Assembly (NCBI RefSeq): GCF_016808335.1
Contig: NC_053146.1
Coordinates: forward strand, 7,231,015-7,295,014
Direction: 5' to 3'
Origin: Panicum virgatum
Taxonomy: Eukaryota; Streptophyta; Magnoliopsida; Poales; Poaceae
DNA: 64,000 nucleotides
Part shown: in pieces, positions 45,501-60,500 of the stretch
Numbering within the stretch: the stretch's first letter is position 1
Layout of the letters: each line of letters opens with the position of its first letter
Notes under the pieces: generated by a model
The model's database searches: none
The model's input: the letters and a program-made list of their open reading frames with translations, nothing else
What the model was told of the DNA's origin: nothing
Translations under genes and position numbers: made by a program

Positions 45501-48500
45501 TCCCAGTACAGCCTTTAATCCTTTAGCTCCATGGTCCAACTGATCACTAAGATCTGACCTATTATCTGTAGTGATTATACTACTTCCACTGGTCAGACAA
45601 TTCTTCATGCCATCATATCCATATAACTGGTCTGCATCTGCATAGCCATGCGGGCTTTCATCCATTACCATGCTGCCATCAAAATGCTCTGTATGGAATG
45701 AGTATTGTCCATTACCATTGGAATGTACATCTTTTCTGACAGAATAGTGTCCACCCATAAGCCCATAATCACTTACAGCGGTTACTGGTGGATCAACTTT
45801 GTGAACCAAATGATTGCCTCCACATACACAACCACTGCCATCAGTAGAATTACATGAGCAGAGTGCAATAACACAACCAAAATCGGCAGATGAACATGGT
45901 TCATGGCAAACTCTCTTTCTTATTGCATAATACTGATTCTTTACACTATCCATTTTCCGCTTGCAGAGGGAGAAGCATTTTGTCTTTGAGTTGAAAAGCT
46001 TCACTGTTTTAGCAGGATCGGAGACTGAAAGCTCCATCTCATACTTGGCCATGTGAGCAGATGCTTGTGCTGAGGTCTCTGAGTCATATAGCAATGAATA
46101 CCAGCGATCCTGCAGTTCTTGAAGGTTGAATTTATGGGAGAAGCATACAACTCCTTTAGCCAATGATTCCAACGAGGATAACACAGAAGCAGTTAACACT
46201 TAACAGTGTACAAAAAATGATAGACTCTTGTAAAGTAAAATAAACTTAACCCTCACAGTAAAGAATTTTCAAAGTACGGATCAATTAAACAATCAATGAC
46301 TTCACCCAAATATAGAATGTCAACTGCAATATATCAGTACCACTGTTACTATTCTTTGCCCTAACATATCAAATGTACAAATCAGTCCACATGCAAATAT
46401 AAAGTATGATGTAGTGTATATCGAGTATGTCCAACATTTGAAGTTGTAGTCCATGTTTAATTGTCCACCATAGAGATGTACACGTTCAAGGTGTGTTAAT
46501 AGTATTTTGCTTTTTAAATTTGTTTACTTATTCATTTGCCTAGGTCAACTTCTTATCCAAGCTAAGACCACGAAGCCAACGACACAGAATGAAAAGTTGG
46601 GAACATAAAGATAAAGGTAATCAAGGGATAGCAATGTTCAATGCTGGAACTCCAAATGACCAACAATGTCACCCTAACATTAGTATTCATTTGCTTTCAC
46701 TCATGCAATCCTAACACAGTGTACCGCTTTCGGCTAGTGAAAAAGCTGGCTGATTTCGGCTAATTCAATAGTGTTATGTGAGAAAGAATAAGCCGGAATA
46801 AGCCGAAAGCAGACAAGCCGAACAAGTCATGGCCATACATAAAAGTACAAGGTTTTAGAACTACTTTTGCTAGATATGGTAGTGAGACTCCACGGTTCGT
46901 ATGCGATGTATGTCAAATCATTGAAATAATGAAATGAAAAAAAGTCATTTTTCTTTTCATGAGTTATCACTTATCACAGTGCCCATTCATGGCATGAGGA
47001 ACAGCACCAATAATGACACAATGTGGTAAGCATGATATTGGCAAGATGGCCCTGCGTGTTCGGAAAAAAAAAATTGGCAATACGGCTAATAGATTTCACA
47101 TTATTTTGTGCAAGCTTTCCATGAGAGGAGCTAACTGCATAATAAATAGACAATGAAAATGAAAGCATTAAAACCATTGGCTCGCATATGTTAACAGCAT
47201 GGAATTGTGTAGAACTGCAATTCTTTACTTGTGTAATACATAAATGTAAATTCTGACACACAAAATATGGCTTTAACGAGCACCAGTAATAGTTGACTAG
47301 ATCCTACAAAAATGGAAATTTCTCAGCACAGAACACCAAAGATGAGATTGGACACGTGCTAATAAGTAGAGATAAGAAGTAAAGTAGAAAAATAATTAAT
47401 GAAACAAGTTAAGTAACAGAACACTTTCTAAAAAACAGAATACTAATAACTTCTCAAGCTTGTGGCGAATCTAGGTAGTACGGTAGTTAGTAAATGCAAC
47501 TCCAAGAGAATAGTTCTTTTACAAATAACCTTGGTACACTAAACAGATCGAGAAAATTGCAAGACAACAAAATAGTAGCATCAAAAAGCAGCGGAACTGA
47601 CACATACTATCACTACAAGTCAATTGTTGCATCAAACTGACTCGAATCTTATTACCAAATTGTCCAATAGATCCTAAAAATTAAAGGCTGTGTGTTCATA
47701 TAGTACTCACTGCAATGTATTGTATCAAAATCCACACCCCTATATTAAAAGAGATTGAACCGTGACCGTACAACAAGTCCATACACTACACGAATGGAAC
47801 TGTCCAGGAAGTGCCAATGGGCAATGACAAATAACAGCAAAACAGTGCAAGCAAAGCAACACGAACGTAGCAGAAGAAATAACAGGCTAGCATTATATAT
47901 GGTGCCTTGTCACATCACATTTCTTAACATATAACAAGGCCCCCTACCCTCTACAAGTTACAACGATGTCCATTAACCAGTCACTCGGACCATTAACTAT
48001 GCTGAGTAACAGGGATCAAACATTCAAGCCTGACTTGAGCAAGCCAACCATGAGGAGAATTACAAAAAATTACAAACAGGAAGTAGACTGAATCAGAAAA
48101 ATTAATCAGGTAAGGCAGCGAGTTTCAGCATTCCAGGTCCTCAAGTCAAGCGTATATCAGTAGCTAAAACATTCTCCTCAATAGGCTACAGGTAGGGAGC
48201 ACGATCGCATCTTCAATTCTATTTCCGCCGAGCGATTAGCTCCTCCAAAATCGCACACACGACGGACCAGCACCGCCCCCCACGAACTGAACCCGAAACA
48301 CGCAGCAATTCCAACAGTGCCGTGCCGCGAATCGAACGCGATGAGCACGCCCGGCGCGATGCTGCGGTCGGGTGGGGCGGGAAGCGGACGAGGAGAAGCG
48401 AAATTCCGCTCCTGCGGCGCGAGGCGCGCCGGGCGGAGCGTTCAGTGGGAGTTGCTGGCGGCTGCGGAAGGGGAATTCTCGGTTCGGGCAGCGTGAGTTA

Positions 48501-51500
48501 CCTCGACGGCGTTCTTCAGGAGGACGTCGTCCTCGGCGGTCCATTCCGCCGCGGCCGAGACGGTCCCCATGGCGGCCCCGCCCGCCGCCGCCCTTCAGGG
48601 TTCTGGGAATGCGGCCGGAGCCGCGCGGCGTGGTGGTGGTTGGGTTGGGCTCTTCGGGGAGAGAGCGAGGAGGAAGAGGAGAGAGACGCGGCAGTGGCGG
48701 TGTGGAAGGGAAGCGGGTGCTGCTAGCCTGCTGCCTAAATGCCTAATGGCGAATCGAGCGGTGCGGGGGCGCAGCCGCGCAGCTCAGCGCTTCCCACGCC
48801 TACCGGCACGCCACCGGGCCACAGGTGCTGGCAGCGCCGCCCACCGGGCCGGGGATTTCTATTTGTCGCGCGAGCTGCTGCGTGCCAACGTGTCGCAGAA
48901 GGTCGGAAGCTAACGCACGCCACCCGCTGTCTCTTTGTTTTGTTTCCGTGGACGGTCAAGGTCCATTAAGACATTAAGCTTTTCTTCGTTCGTATATCTT
49001 CTTCTGTTGCAGCTAACGCATGCCACCCCTTTCTCTAGTTTTGTTTCTGTGAACCGTGAAGGCCCATTAAGCTTTTCTTTGTTTTCTTTTTCTTCTTCCA
49101 TTGCAACGTGGCGTGCAGTGAACTTTGCTGCAACTGGCTAAATTAAAAATTTCGGAACATTATGAAAACTGAACAATTTACTAAACAAGTCAGAATATTT
49201 CCGAAACACTTTTGAAATGTTTTCAAAACATCTGAATGCTTCGAAACATTTTGGAATGTTTCCAAAACATCTGAATATTTCGGAACATTTTGAAATATTT
49301 TCCAAAACATCTAAAAGTTCCGGAACACTTTGGAATGTTTCGGAGGAATTTGAAAGTTTCTCAGAATAATCTTGAATGTTTTTAAACAAATCTAAATGTT
49401 TTAGAAAGTTTCGGAACACTTTGAAAACAGAACAATCTTAACATGTTGCTCAACAAGTCAAAATGTTTTCCGAACACTTTGAAATATTTCCAATTTGTAT
49501 TTCCAAAAATTTGACAGCAAACATTTTGAAATGTTTCCAAAACATCTGAATGTTTCATAACACTTAAAATATTTCAGAAACACTCCGCAATATTTCTAAA
49601 CAAATCTAATATTTCGAAACAATCTGAAAGTTTTCCAGGTAATTTGAATGTTTCTAAACAAATCTGGATGTTTCGGAACAAATTGAAAGTTTCAGAACAT
49701 TCTGAAAATAGAACAATCTACTAATCAAATCATAATGTTTCCAAAACATCTAAATGTTCCCGAACAATTTGAAATATTTTAAATCTGAATGTTTCGGAAC
49801 ACTCTGAAAACGGAACAATATGAACAAATGTAAATATTTTCGGAACACTCTGTAATGTTCTTAAACAAAACTAAATGTTTCGGAACAATCTGAAAGTTTT
49901 TCGGAACACTCTGGAATGAAACAAATCTAAATGTTTCGGAACAAACTGAAAGTTTCGAAACACTTTGAAATGTTTCCAAAACAAATGTAAATATTTTCGA
50001 AACACTTTGAAATGTTTATAAACAAATCTGAAAACGTATCAAAAAATACTAGGAATTGTTTTCAACAAATATGAATATTTTGGAACACTTTCGTGCAAAC
50101 ATTTTTATTTTTTAAAAACATTTTGTGGATAAAACTTTCACTTCCGCTTAATGGGCCGGGCACCTGCTTATTGGGCTAGGAACCTTACTTGATTCCGCTT
50201 CCGCGCGCACGCCCATCTGATTCTTCTGCGACGCAACCTTCCGAAAGTCGCTGAAAGCGACGTATAGACGCCCCCCACCGGGCCACAGCTCTGCTCAAAG
50301 ATGAGAAGCCCATCTAAGAGCTAACCCAGATTGGGCCCCAATTTCCTAGAACCCCTCTGTCTCTTCTAGCCCACCTTCTTTGGAAGAATGTTGCGTCCCG
50401 GCCTGATGGGCATGGCCGTTCGTTCAGGTCCGCCTAGAGGCCACCGATCCTCTATATATATATATATACATATATATATACATACATATATATATACATA
50501 CATATATATATACATACATATATATATATACATACATATATATATATACATACATATATATATACATATATATATATATATGTTCCGGTAGATTTTTTTC
50601 TCCCCACTTTCCAGTGTTTGAGATTCGTGCAACTATCTCCAACCGTTGGATCAATACATCCAAACCCTAACCCCTCACCCTCTCTCCCTACCGTGCTCTC
50701 CCTCCCGTGCCCCCGCCGCCACGCACCACCCAACGCAGGCCGGCGCCCGCACCGCCGCCGGCCCTTCCTGTCTCGTCGCCGAGCCTCCCCTGCTCTGCCG
50801 CCGCGCCTCCATGCCGCCGCGTGCCGAGCTCGCCGGCTCCCGTTGCCTGCTCGCGCCGCCGGAGTGTGCCAAGCTTGCCGGCCGCTGCTTGCCCGTTCGT
50901 GCAGCCGCCGCTCCAAGTGGACCCGCGCCACCGCGCGTCGACCTCGCCGGAGAAGAAGCAGGCTGTTCGCCGGAGAAGCACGTTCAACATTTCAAATTAG
51001 TATTTCCAACATTCCATTCTTCTAATTTCAACATTTCGTATTTACAGTTCCAACAATTTGAAGTCAAATATTGAACCTGTTTATAGAAAATGTTGAGTGA
51101 ATTCTGTTAAGATGTTGAACATATTTGCAACAGCTAATTGGGCCAAATGGACTTTAAAAATATATATTTTATCTACCTTCCACAAGATATATAGGAGCCC
51201 CCCTAGAGGCCTGCCCTTTCTCAGGATTCCTATGCATTTTCCGGAAGAAAGTTTCTTCCATACCTTCCACTTTAAGATATGTGCATCAGTTGAAGCTAAC
51301 GGACAGGATGAGACTAGGACAACGTCACGGCGCGCTAATGCTATCTGGGTTGGCGTGGGGACCCCTCAAAAGGCAGGTGCGCTGGGACATTATTGGCTCA
51401 CTAGAGTTTGAATTTCAAACTTTAAACTATTTTTTTCTCTTAAACGGTGCATTCAATTTGGATTCCGTTTGAACCATCATCTCTATGAGAATTTTTCTAA

Positions 51501-54500
51501 CAATTTACGATCCCATATGATTATATGTTTGGCTTTTTTTAATTTCAACATTCTAGGTGTATTAACTCAACATTTTAGATATACTGTTTCAACATATCTA
51601 CATAAAATGTTGAACCACACTTGAAGTATTGTTGAATTCTGTATTTTGAAATATTGAAACAATATATACTACTCAACATTTACTTATTTTCTATTGTTGA
51701 AAAAAGGAAAATTAAAAACCACTAGCAGGACGTCCGGATCATGGGAAAACAAATGAGAAAAAACTGTTACGTTGGTGCCCACGACACAGGGCAGTGCACG
51801 TGGTCGCGCTCCAGCTGTCCTGTGTGCGCTGCTGGTCTACCACCACGCTCACGCTTTACCATCTGTTTGTGTTGGAATTTGAATATATTTAGACGGGCTG
51901 CGGACGCGAGAAAAGAAGAAACTGTGAGACTACGGCGGCTCGTAGTTTATGGGCCTACTGTTGGGCCGTTAATGGATTAAAGATATGTGTGTTAACTATC
52001 TTTTACAAGATAAATAGGTGCCCCCGCCCTTTCTGGAGGCAAATGAATCGACGATAAAGTAGTGAAACAGAGTTTTTTATTTTTATATTATTTATTTTTT
52101 AATTTTTCAAAAATATGTACCGCAAATTTTTTTTTTGCAGATCTGGCCTCCTATCGCCAGTTCAACTGGCGGTAAGGGCATACCGCCAGATGAATTGGCG
52201 ATAGGGGTACTGTAGGGATGTTATCGCCGGTTTATCCGGCGGAATTTTTTTGACCTGGGCAGCTTACTTTTAAAAAATTATAACTAATTTATATGAACTC
52301 GGATGGAGATAAACTTTATATGAAAATTGTAGACCTCGACTAGATCTACAACTTTATAGTTAATTTTTTTTCATTTGGAGACATCTTGCTGCTCAAATAA
52401 TCGACACAAATTTCAGATCTAAAAATAAAATTTTGGTCTGAACACTGAACAGCACACCTTCAAAAAATCATAATTAATTTATATGATCGCGTATGGAGAT
52501 AAACTTTATATAGAAATTATAGAACTCAACAAGATCTACAACTTTGTAGTTCAAAATTATTTCATTCGAAGCCATCTTGGTGCTCAAATAATTGTCACAA
52601 GCTTCAGATCCAAAATTAAATTTTAGATCTGGAGCATTTATCGATTATTTGAGCATCAAGATGACTTCAAATAAAAAAAGTTTGAACCACAAAGTTGTAG
52701 ATCTCGTCGAGATCTATAATTTTCATATAAAGTTTTTCTCCTTCCGAGTTCATATAAATTAGTTATGATTTTTGAAACGTGAGCTGATTAGGTCAAAAAA
52801 AATTCCACCAGATGAACCGGCGATAACATCGCTACAGTACCCCTACCGCCTGTTCATCCGGCGGTATGCTCTTACCGCCAGTTGAACTGACGACTGGAGG
52901 TCAGATCTGCAAAAAAAATTGTGGTATATATTTTTTGAAAAATTGAAAATAAATAATATAAAAATAAAAAAAAACTCAGTGAAACAAGTACACAGCAATC
53001 TTTGTTAAGCGGACCGGTTAATATTTCCGTGGACAAAAAAAATGAAGCCCTGTTAATCCGTAGTCGGCCCAGCGTCCAGGAGCATCCTCTTCGGGCCTTT
53101 TTTTCATTTTTATATTTAAAAAAAACAAAATTTCAAAAATATATGCCGAATAGGGAAATTTTCAAAAACGGGTGCCTGTCGCCCCACTAATGGGCGACAG
53201 GGTGCCTGTCGCCCATCCAGTTGGCGACAGGACCTAAATATAAAAAGAATTACATTTAGGTCCTAGCGCCCAAGGCGCATTAAACAGTAAACTTGTAAAA
53301 TCGATATAAAATCGTAGAAAAATCAGAAAAATACAAAATCAACTGTTCTGAATTCTATGAAATAATATCTGTAACTTTTGTTACATACAGTTTTCCATTT
53401 GATCAATGTATCTAAATCAAGAAAAATAGTCCTTGTACCTAGAAAAATCTAAAATAATTCATTTGGTCTAGTTGTGCTTATCTCAAATTTACAAAACTTT
53501 TTTTATAGCTCTTAGGAAATAAAATAATAGTACTGTAAAAGTTATAGCTTCTAATACTCAGTATAGCAGCATGAATAAATAACCCATTTAAACTAGACAT
53601 ATTACAAGATATAATTAAAAACTTATTCTAGAAATGTTTTCTGGGCCTACCAATTTTGTAAAAGCCTATGCTCACCATATGCAACACTCTGGCCAAAGAT
53701 GACATATATACAAAGGATGGATCTTGAGATTTAAATAAAAGTGCATTAAACTGGTATTTAAAATAGAGCAAGATACATTGATCAAATGAAAAACTTTATG
53801 TAACAAACGTTGTAGATCTTGTTTCATAGAATCCAGAACAGTTGAGGTTGTATTTTTTTTATTTTTCTACGATTTTATATCGATTTTACAATTTCACTGA
53901 TTAATGCACCCGGGCGCCAGGACCTAAATGTAATTTTTTTTACATTTAAGTCCTATCGACAACTGGATGGGCGGCAGGCACCCTGTCGCCCATTAGGAGG
54001 GCGATCGGCACCCATTTTTGAAAATTTCCCTATTCGGCATATATTTTTGAAATTTTGTTTTTTTAATATAAAAATGAAAAAAAACGCCCTTTCAGGCCCA
54101 TGTGGAACGTAGCCGGTTCACACAGAAGCAGCAACGAAATTTTTTTAGGCTGTGTTTAAATCACTTTGCATTTTGCATTTTGCATTTTTTGTATTTTTAG
54201 AAGGGAATGTTCAACATTTGAAGTATTAAATATAGATTAATCTAATGCTTGCAGTAACGAAATTAATTACAGATCTCGTCTGTAAACTACGAGACGAATC
54301 TAATGAGCCTAATTAAGCTATCACTAGAGCATGTTTACTGTAGCTTTACTGTAGCAATTTTGTGTCTAGCCACGTCTTAGTTAGGCTCATTAGATTCGTC
54401 TCGCGATTTACAGTCCATTTGTATAATGCAATTTATTTTTTGACTACATTTAGTATATCATGCATGCGATTTAAAAAAATTGTATTTTGCGTTTTGAAAT

Positions 54501-57500
54501 CTAAACAGAGCTTTAATGGGATCTAAACAGTGCCTTCATAAGAAAGCAAGAACGAAGTTGTTCTCCGATTCCAAGGTTGGAGAGAAGACATGTCTGAAGT
54601 CTGAAAGTACACCCTATGTTCGTGCCGGCGCCCGGCGAGGAAGCTGCAGTGGTACGGTACCGTACACTCTCTGTACGCGCGACGGCGCGAGCCTTCGCTG
54701 CCAGCTCGCCACGGTGCCTTCCTGTCCGGGTACTGTTCCCGTACGCGGCATTGCAGGTGGGTGTTGCAGTTAGGCCCCGTTTAGTTCCCAAAATTTTTCC
54801 TACAGTATCCGTCACATCAAATCTTTCGACACATGTATGAAGTATTAAATGTAGTTGAAAAAATAACTAATTACACAGCCTAACTGATTAACATGAGATG
54901 AATTTTTTAAGCCTAATTAGTTCATGATTAAATATTATTTGTTAAATAACAACGAAACATGCTACAGTAACTTTTCACCTACTTTTCCCAAACTAAACGC
55001 GACCTTAGCGGCGGTCGGCTTCTTGGATCGGAAGGAGTAGTAGGTACCTGCCGACCGACCGTACTCACGGCTAGTCACACTCGACTCCCACTCCCACATC
55101 GTTCGTCGAGGAAGGCGTATGGCGGTATGGGTAGGGTAGGGTAGGTAAACAATACAAACCAACGCGATCGTTCAGACTTCAAGACTGAAGAGCAATTCTG
55201 AGAGAGACAAATTTATTTATAGTAGTAGTAATAATGCTCCAGATACGATTCCTCTTTTCTTTTTTGAAGAAATCCAGACAAGATTTTTGCCCGCCAACAG
55301 AAAGCAGCAGTATACTTGCCTCTGCTCGATCAGCTTGCTGCTCCACTGCTAGTACCTCCTTTTTGTCTGAAACTTGCCATGCGACTGTGAGGTCTGCAGA
55401 TACTGCCGCCCAGCCGATGGCCAATGTCTGTCAGGCACTTGCACTTCATCTTCGACCAGAATTTTACTCTGGGTGTGTTTAGTTGGTGAAATTTTTTTGG
55501 ATTCGGCTACTATAGCACTTTCATTTGTATTTGACAATTAGTGTCTAATTATGAATTAATTAGGCTCAAAAGATTTATCTCATCATTTACAGCTAAACTA
55601 TATAATTTGTTATTTTCATTAACTATATTTAATGCTCCATGCATATGTCCAAAAATTTGATATGATGGGAAATCTTAAAAAAAATTGGTAACTAAACATG
55701 GCCTCTGAAGATCATGGGCAGCTTTTATGTTGTTTCAGACAATTCAGAGGGCCGCCCAAAGTAGTATTAAAGGCGCGGAGATTCGGCTTATCGGTTTCGT
55801 AATCCGGGGCTCAGCTCCCTGCTTTATCTTATCTGGAACCGAAAGTGGATCCGTCGTCCGAACGACATGTACTTAGGGCTTCCCTAATGTTCATAATATA
55901 GAGATCACAAGCCTCTTACGACAGACCTTATACATTACAGGGGCCGGTTCTAAAGGGACCCTGAGCTCAAAAAGGTTGAGACCGGACCTCAAGCTTGAGG
56001 CCGGGTCTTAGAGAATAAAGAAATCAGAGGGAGAACGGTGTCACGACTGTTATGTGCGGCTGACGAATGGCGTGGTGGCACGGGAGCTCGGGTGCCAAAT
56101 GCTGACCGCATGTCAAGATTTCTTTACTGCATGGTAGGACCCACGCTTAGGATCTCCTCGGCTTTAAACATAACAATGTCGACCTCATGCCTATGTGGGG
56201 CCCACCATAAGACCGGAAGTGGCAGGATACACTACCGATCCTCCACCTCTGGAGGTAGGTCCCGTCCGCTCGCGTCGCACCCCGCACGGGCGACCGAGCG
56301 GCTCCTCCAACCCTACCCACCGCCACCCTCTCCACGGCCTCCTCCCGCCGCGCCGCCGCCCGAGCGGGCTGCAGGAAGCCCTCGCGGCCCAAGGGGAAGG
56401 TGGCGGCGGGGCCCTCCCCCTTCTCTCCGGCGGCTAGGGGCGGGTGCGGCCGCCCGGCTCCCCCGGAGGTCCTCTCGTCAGCGCGGGCGAGCATGCGGCG
56501 GCGGAGGAAGGGGCCCCCAGATCCCGCGTCGCCCCGGCCAGATCTGGTGGCTGCGCGGCGGGGGCGCGCGATTTCGTGGTGGGGCGCAGTGTGGGGGTCC
56601 GGCAATGACGGAGGGTGCTGGAAGACGGTGACGGCGGCCTTGGCCGGCACGGGACATGGACGGCGGTCAACACACTGGCTGGGACGCGCTGGCGCGGCCC
56701 TGCGCGGCGGCGGCGGTGGCAACGCCCTGCGAGGTGCAGGGCGCTGCGGTTCAAGGCTGCGGGAGGCTCTGTGTGGGCAGCGCCTGAGTAGCTGCTCGCC
56801 CTTGGCAATGGTTGTCAGGTGGCTTTTTCGGCGGACAACTGCGTGTGGGGGGGACGTAGGCGAGATGGTGGTGGTGCTTCCTTTCTACTCTCCTTGACGA
56901 TTGTGCGGATCCGGCGTCGCTTCGGTGGCGGGGCCAGGTGGCTTGCGCTGGGTGCTCCCAGCTTAGGTATGTTCTTGCGGTGCCGTGGCGACATTGTTGG
57001 AATGTTCCGAGCCATCCCTCCGGCAGTGGAGTTGTGGAGGAGGCGGGGAGCTTGTTTGCTGCTGCTTGATTGGGAGCGTGCGTAAGGCACGGTGTTGATC
57101 CGGGCGAAAGCCTTCACCGGCACTCTTGCGGGCGGTGGTGGTGGCGGCGCCCTTGGGGCGTCGTTCTTCCCGTTGGGGACACCACTATGGGGCACCATGT
57201 CCTGAAGCATGGGGTCTTGGGGTGAAAACCCGGCCCGGCTTGCTCGAGCGACGGCGGCGCCATCGGCGTCATGCCCTCCTTGGAGGCGCCGCTTATGGAG
57301 ACTCGTCTCGGCTTGTAGTAGTGTGGGAGTTGGCTTGCATGGCCCTTGTGCAGCGGCAGAGGAGGTGCGCAAGGTCAATGTGTTGGCAGCAAGGTGCAGA
57401 GAACCCATGGGTGCTAGAGGACTTGAGTTGGCGCGCATGGTGCAGTGGTGACCTCGGTGACGGTTGGGTGGAAGCTATGCTCTCAAAGCGGTTTCAGATA

Positions 57501-60500
57501 TCTGAGTCTTTGGCAGAGGAGTGTGAGGCGGTGGGAGAGGCGAGGCCCCCACGCAGAGTGGCCGAGATCAGTGATTTTCAATGGTGCTGCCATGGGAATT
57601 TATGCTGACGCAATGCTGGAGCAGGGGGATCGACGATCGTGGGTGTGCGATTTGAGGGTGATAGTCCCGTGGTGGAGGAGTCCTGGTAGCTGCTTGAGAT
57701 TGTAGCGGGCTGCGGTTTTTGGCGTGGCACAGCGTTGGTGACAACGGCGCAGCTTGACGGCTTGCTCTTGGCTCCTCTCCCGGGTGGTGGTGGTGTAGTG
57801 TTGCGTTGTGTGCGTTTGTTTGTGTGGTGTTGGTGTACGCTTCGACGCGTTATGTACGAATGCTTCTTCTTCTTATATGACAGAGCAGTGCTCCTGCTTT
57901 TATTTTTAAAAAATGCCCTTAATGGAATAACGAACGGTTTTGGATCCATCAGGCATCAGCTGCCTAATTAATACAAGGGGTGTGTTTAGTTCACGAAAAG
58001 TTATCGAAAAAATTGTTGTAGCACGTTTCGGTTTTATTTGGCAACTATTGTCCAACCATGGAGTAATTAGTCTCAAAAGATTCGTCTCGTCATTTACAAC
58101 CAAACTGTGCAATTAGTTATATTTTTTAACTACATTTAATACTCTATACATGTATCGTAAGATTCGATGTGATTGCGTCAGTGAAAAATTTTGGGAACTT
58201 TTCGCGGAACACAGCCAAGGTCTGCACTGCAGTGAAAGTACTAGGCTGCAGGATCATGGCAGGAAGCAAAAGGGTGTGCTTCAAATGGAATCCAGGGGCG
58301 TTTACTTCCCAAACAAAAAAATTTTGGGTGTCACGTCAATGGTTTGACCAAATATTGGGAGGGTTTTTCGGACACTAATTAAAAAACTAATTTCAGAACT
58401 CAGTTGGAAACCGCGAGACGAATCTTTTGAGGCCTTTGACCGCATCATTAGCACATGTCGGTTACTGTAGCACTTATGGCTAATCATGCACTAATTAGGC
58501 TCAAAAGATTCGTCTCGTCGTGTACATCCAAACTATGTAATTAGTTTTGTTATTTAATTACATTTAGTGCTCCATGCATGTGTCCAAAGGGAAAGTCACA
58601 AATTTCGAGGTGAAACTTTGAGGGACCGAAACTGGCGACCAGAGGGGGGTGAATGAGAGCCGATCAAAATTTCTTCGGAAATTGAAACGTCGGTCTATGT
58701 CCCAAAATCACCGCAAGCCCTCCAACCTAGGTCAGCGAGAATAGCTATGGACAAGCTATCTCGAAGCAGAAGACCCAGGTCGCAGCGCGGAAGCAAAGCG
58801 AGTCGAAACGCAGAACTAGATTGCAGAGACCGGTCAGACCGGTTGCACAGACCGGTCAGACCGGTCGGGCTGGGAATTTAAACTGCAGACCGGTCAGACC
58901 GGTCGCTCCCAGACAGCCCGCCAACAAAGCTCCAAATGTCAAATCTCGAGCAATGAGTCCAAATCGAACGAAACTTGGAGGAAAGCTTCGCATCTACCCC
59001 ATGAACATATTCCTAAAAGATCTTTCCCAAAAGATTAACAGATCGTGAGAAATTGAGGGAAGATCAAAGAGAATTGGGGTTTTCTCAAGAACCCAAAAAT
59101 CTCAATCCGTGAGAACTCGCGATTCCTGCAGGTTTGGTACTAGGCTAGATAGATTAGAATCGTCACAACGAGTCCATCAAATCACGAATCGAAGAACTTG
59201 ACTGCTCCAAACACAAAACACCTCAAAGGAGGAAAAATCAAGTCCAAAAACACAAAGGGATGGGGAGGACGAAAAGCTCAGCACACACGGGTGAATCTCA
59301 ACACAATTTCATTCATAATTCACGGAGTAATTCACCTCTACAAAGGCTAGAGCCGACCACACCATCATCCACCCTCTAAATCGAAGAGATTAGCTATAAT
59401 CTAACCTCCCTTTGCGTTGGAGACCTTGGCCCTAACCTAGAGCAGGGGTAGGGAGAAGGAAAAACGAAGAGAAAACAAAAGGCTCAAGAGACTCAACCAG
59501 CCACAGGCTGGTGGGGGGTATTTATACCCGGCTGCTGCGGCCAGACCGGTCAGACCGGTCCAGGGGACCGGTCAGACCGGTCGGGTCAGCAGCACCCTGC
59601 TGTACAGCCTCGATCGACGGCGGAGCTTCTTTCTTCGACTCGAAGTTTTTGCTGCGATGCCGCCACGTCGACGAAGATCCGGTCCGCGGTTTTGGAGGGT
59701 CTGCGAAACCCGGGTAGGTGGCCGGTTTTGAGAAAACCGCCAAAACCTCACGCGCGGGAAGATTCCCGCCTCCACGCCGTGGCCCTAGACGCCGTTCCTG
59801 CCTCGGCCTTCTGACGGACCTAGACGCCGCCCGACGCCCGTCGCCTCCGTCAGTTCCGAGACCGACGCCCGTCACCTCCACGACTTGGCGTCTTCAACCG
59901 CCGTCCGACTCCTTGGTTTTGTGGCGCAAACCAAGAAACCCGCCTTCTGTCGCCGCTTGCGCCCTCGATCCAGGAGTGGACGCCACAGCTGCCGCCCGGT
60001 CCGAGCTCCGGTCCCGGCTGCCCTTCACCGCCGTCCACCGCACGGTCCATCGGCCACAGCACCTCCACGGCAGCTCCCCGTCGACACTCGACGCCCGTGT
60101 ACCTGCAATCTAAAGACCAAGCGCACAATCACACCGCACGGTTGACAATTCACTCATCACAGGCAGGATAGGGTACTCTCTTTCCTCAAACTTTTTGGTA
60201 ACTAAACACGCCCGAGCTGCCGCGTGGGCACAGTACTCACCATCACCACCTCTCTGAGGCCGCGTTTAGTTCCCAAAAAGTTCCCAAACTTTTCCGTCAC
60301 ATAGAATTTTTCAACACATGCATGAAGTATTAAATGTAGTTTAAAAAAATAACTAATTACACAGTCTGACTGATTACCACGAGATGAATCTAACGACGTT
60401 AATTAATCCATGATTGGACATTAATTACCAAATAAAAACGAAACATGCTACAGTGTCGTAACCCAAAGTTTTTCGCGATCTAAACGCGGCCTGATTTCTT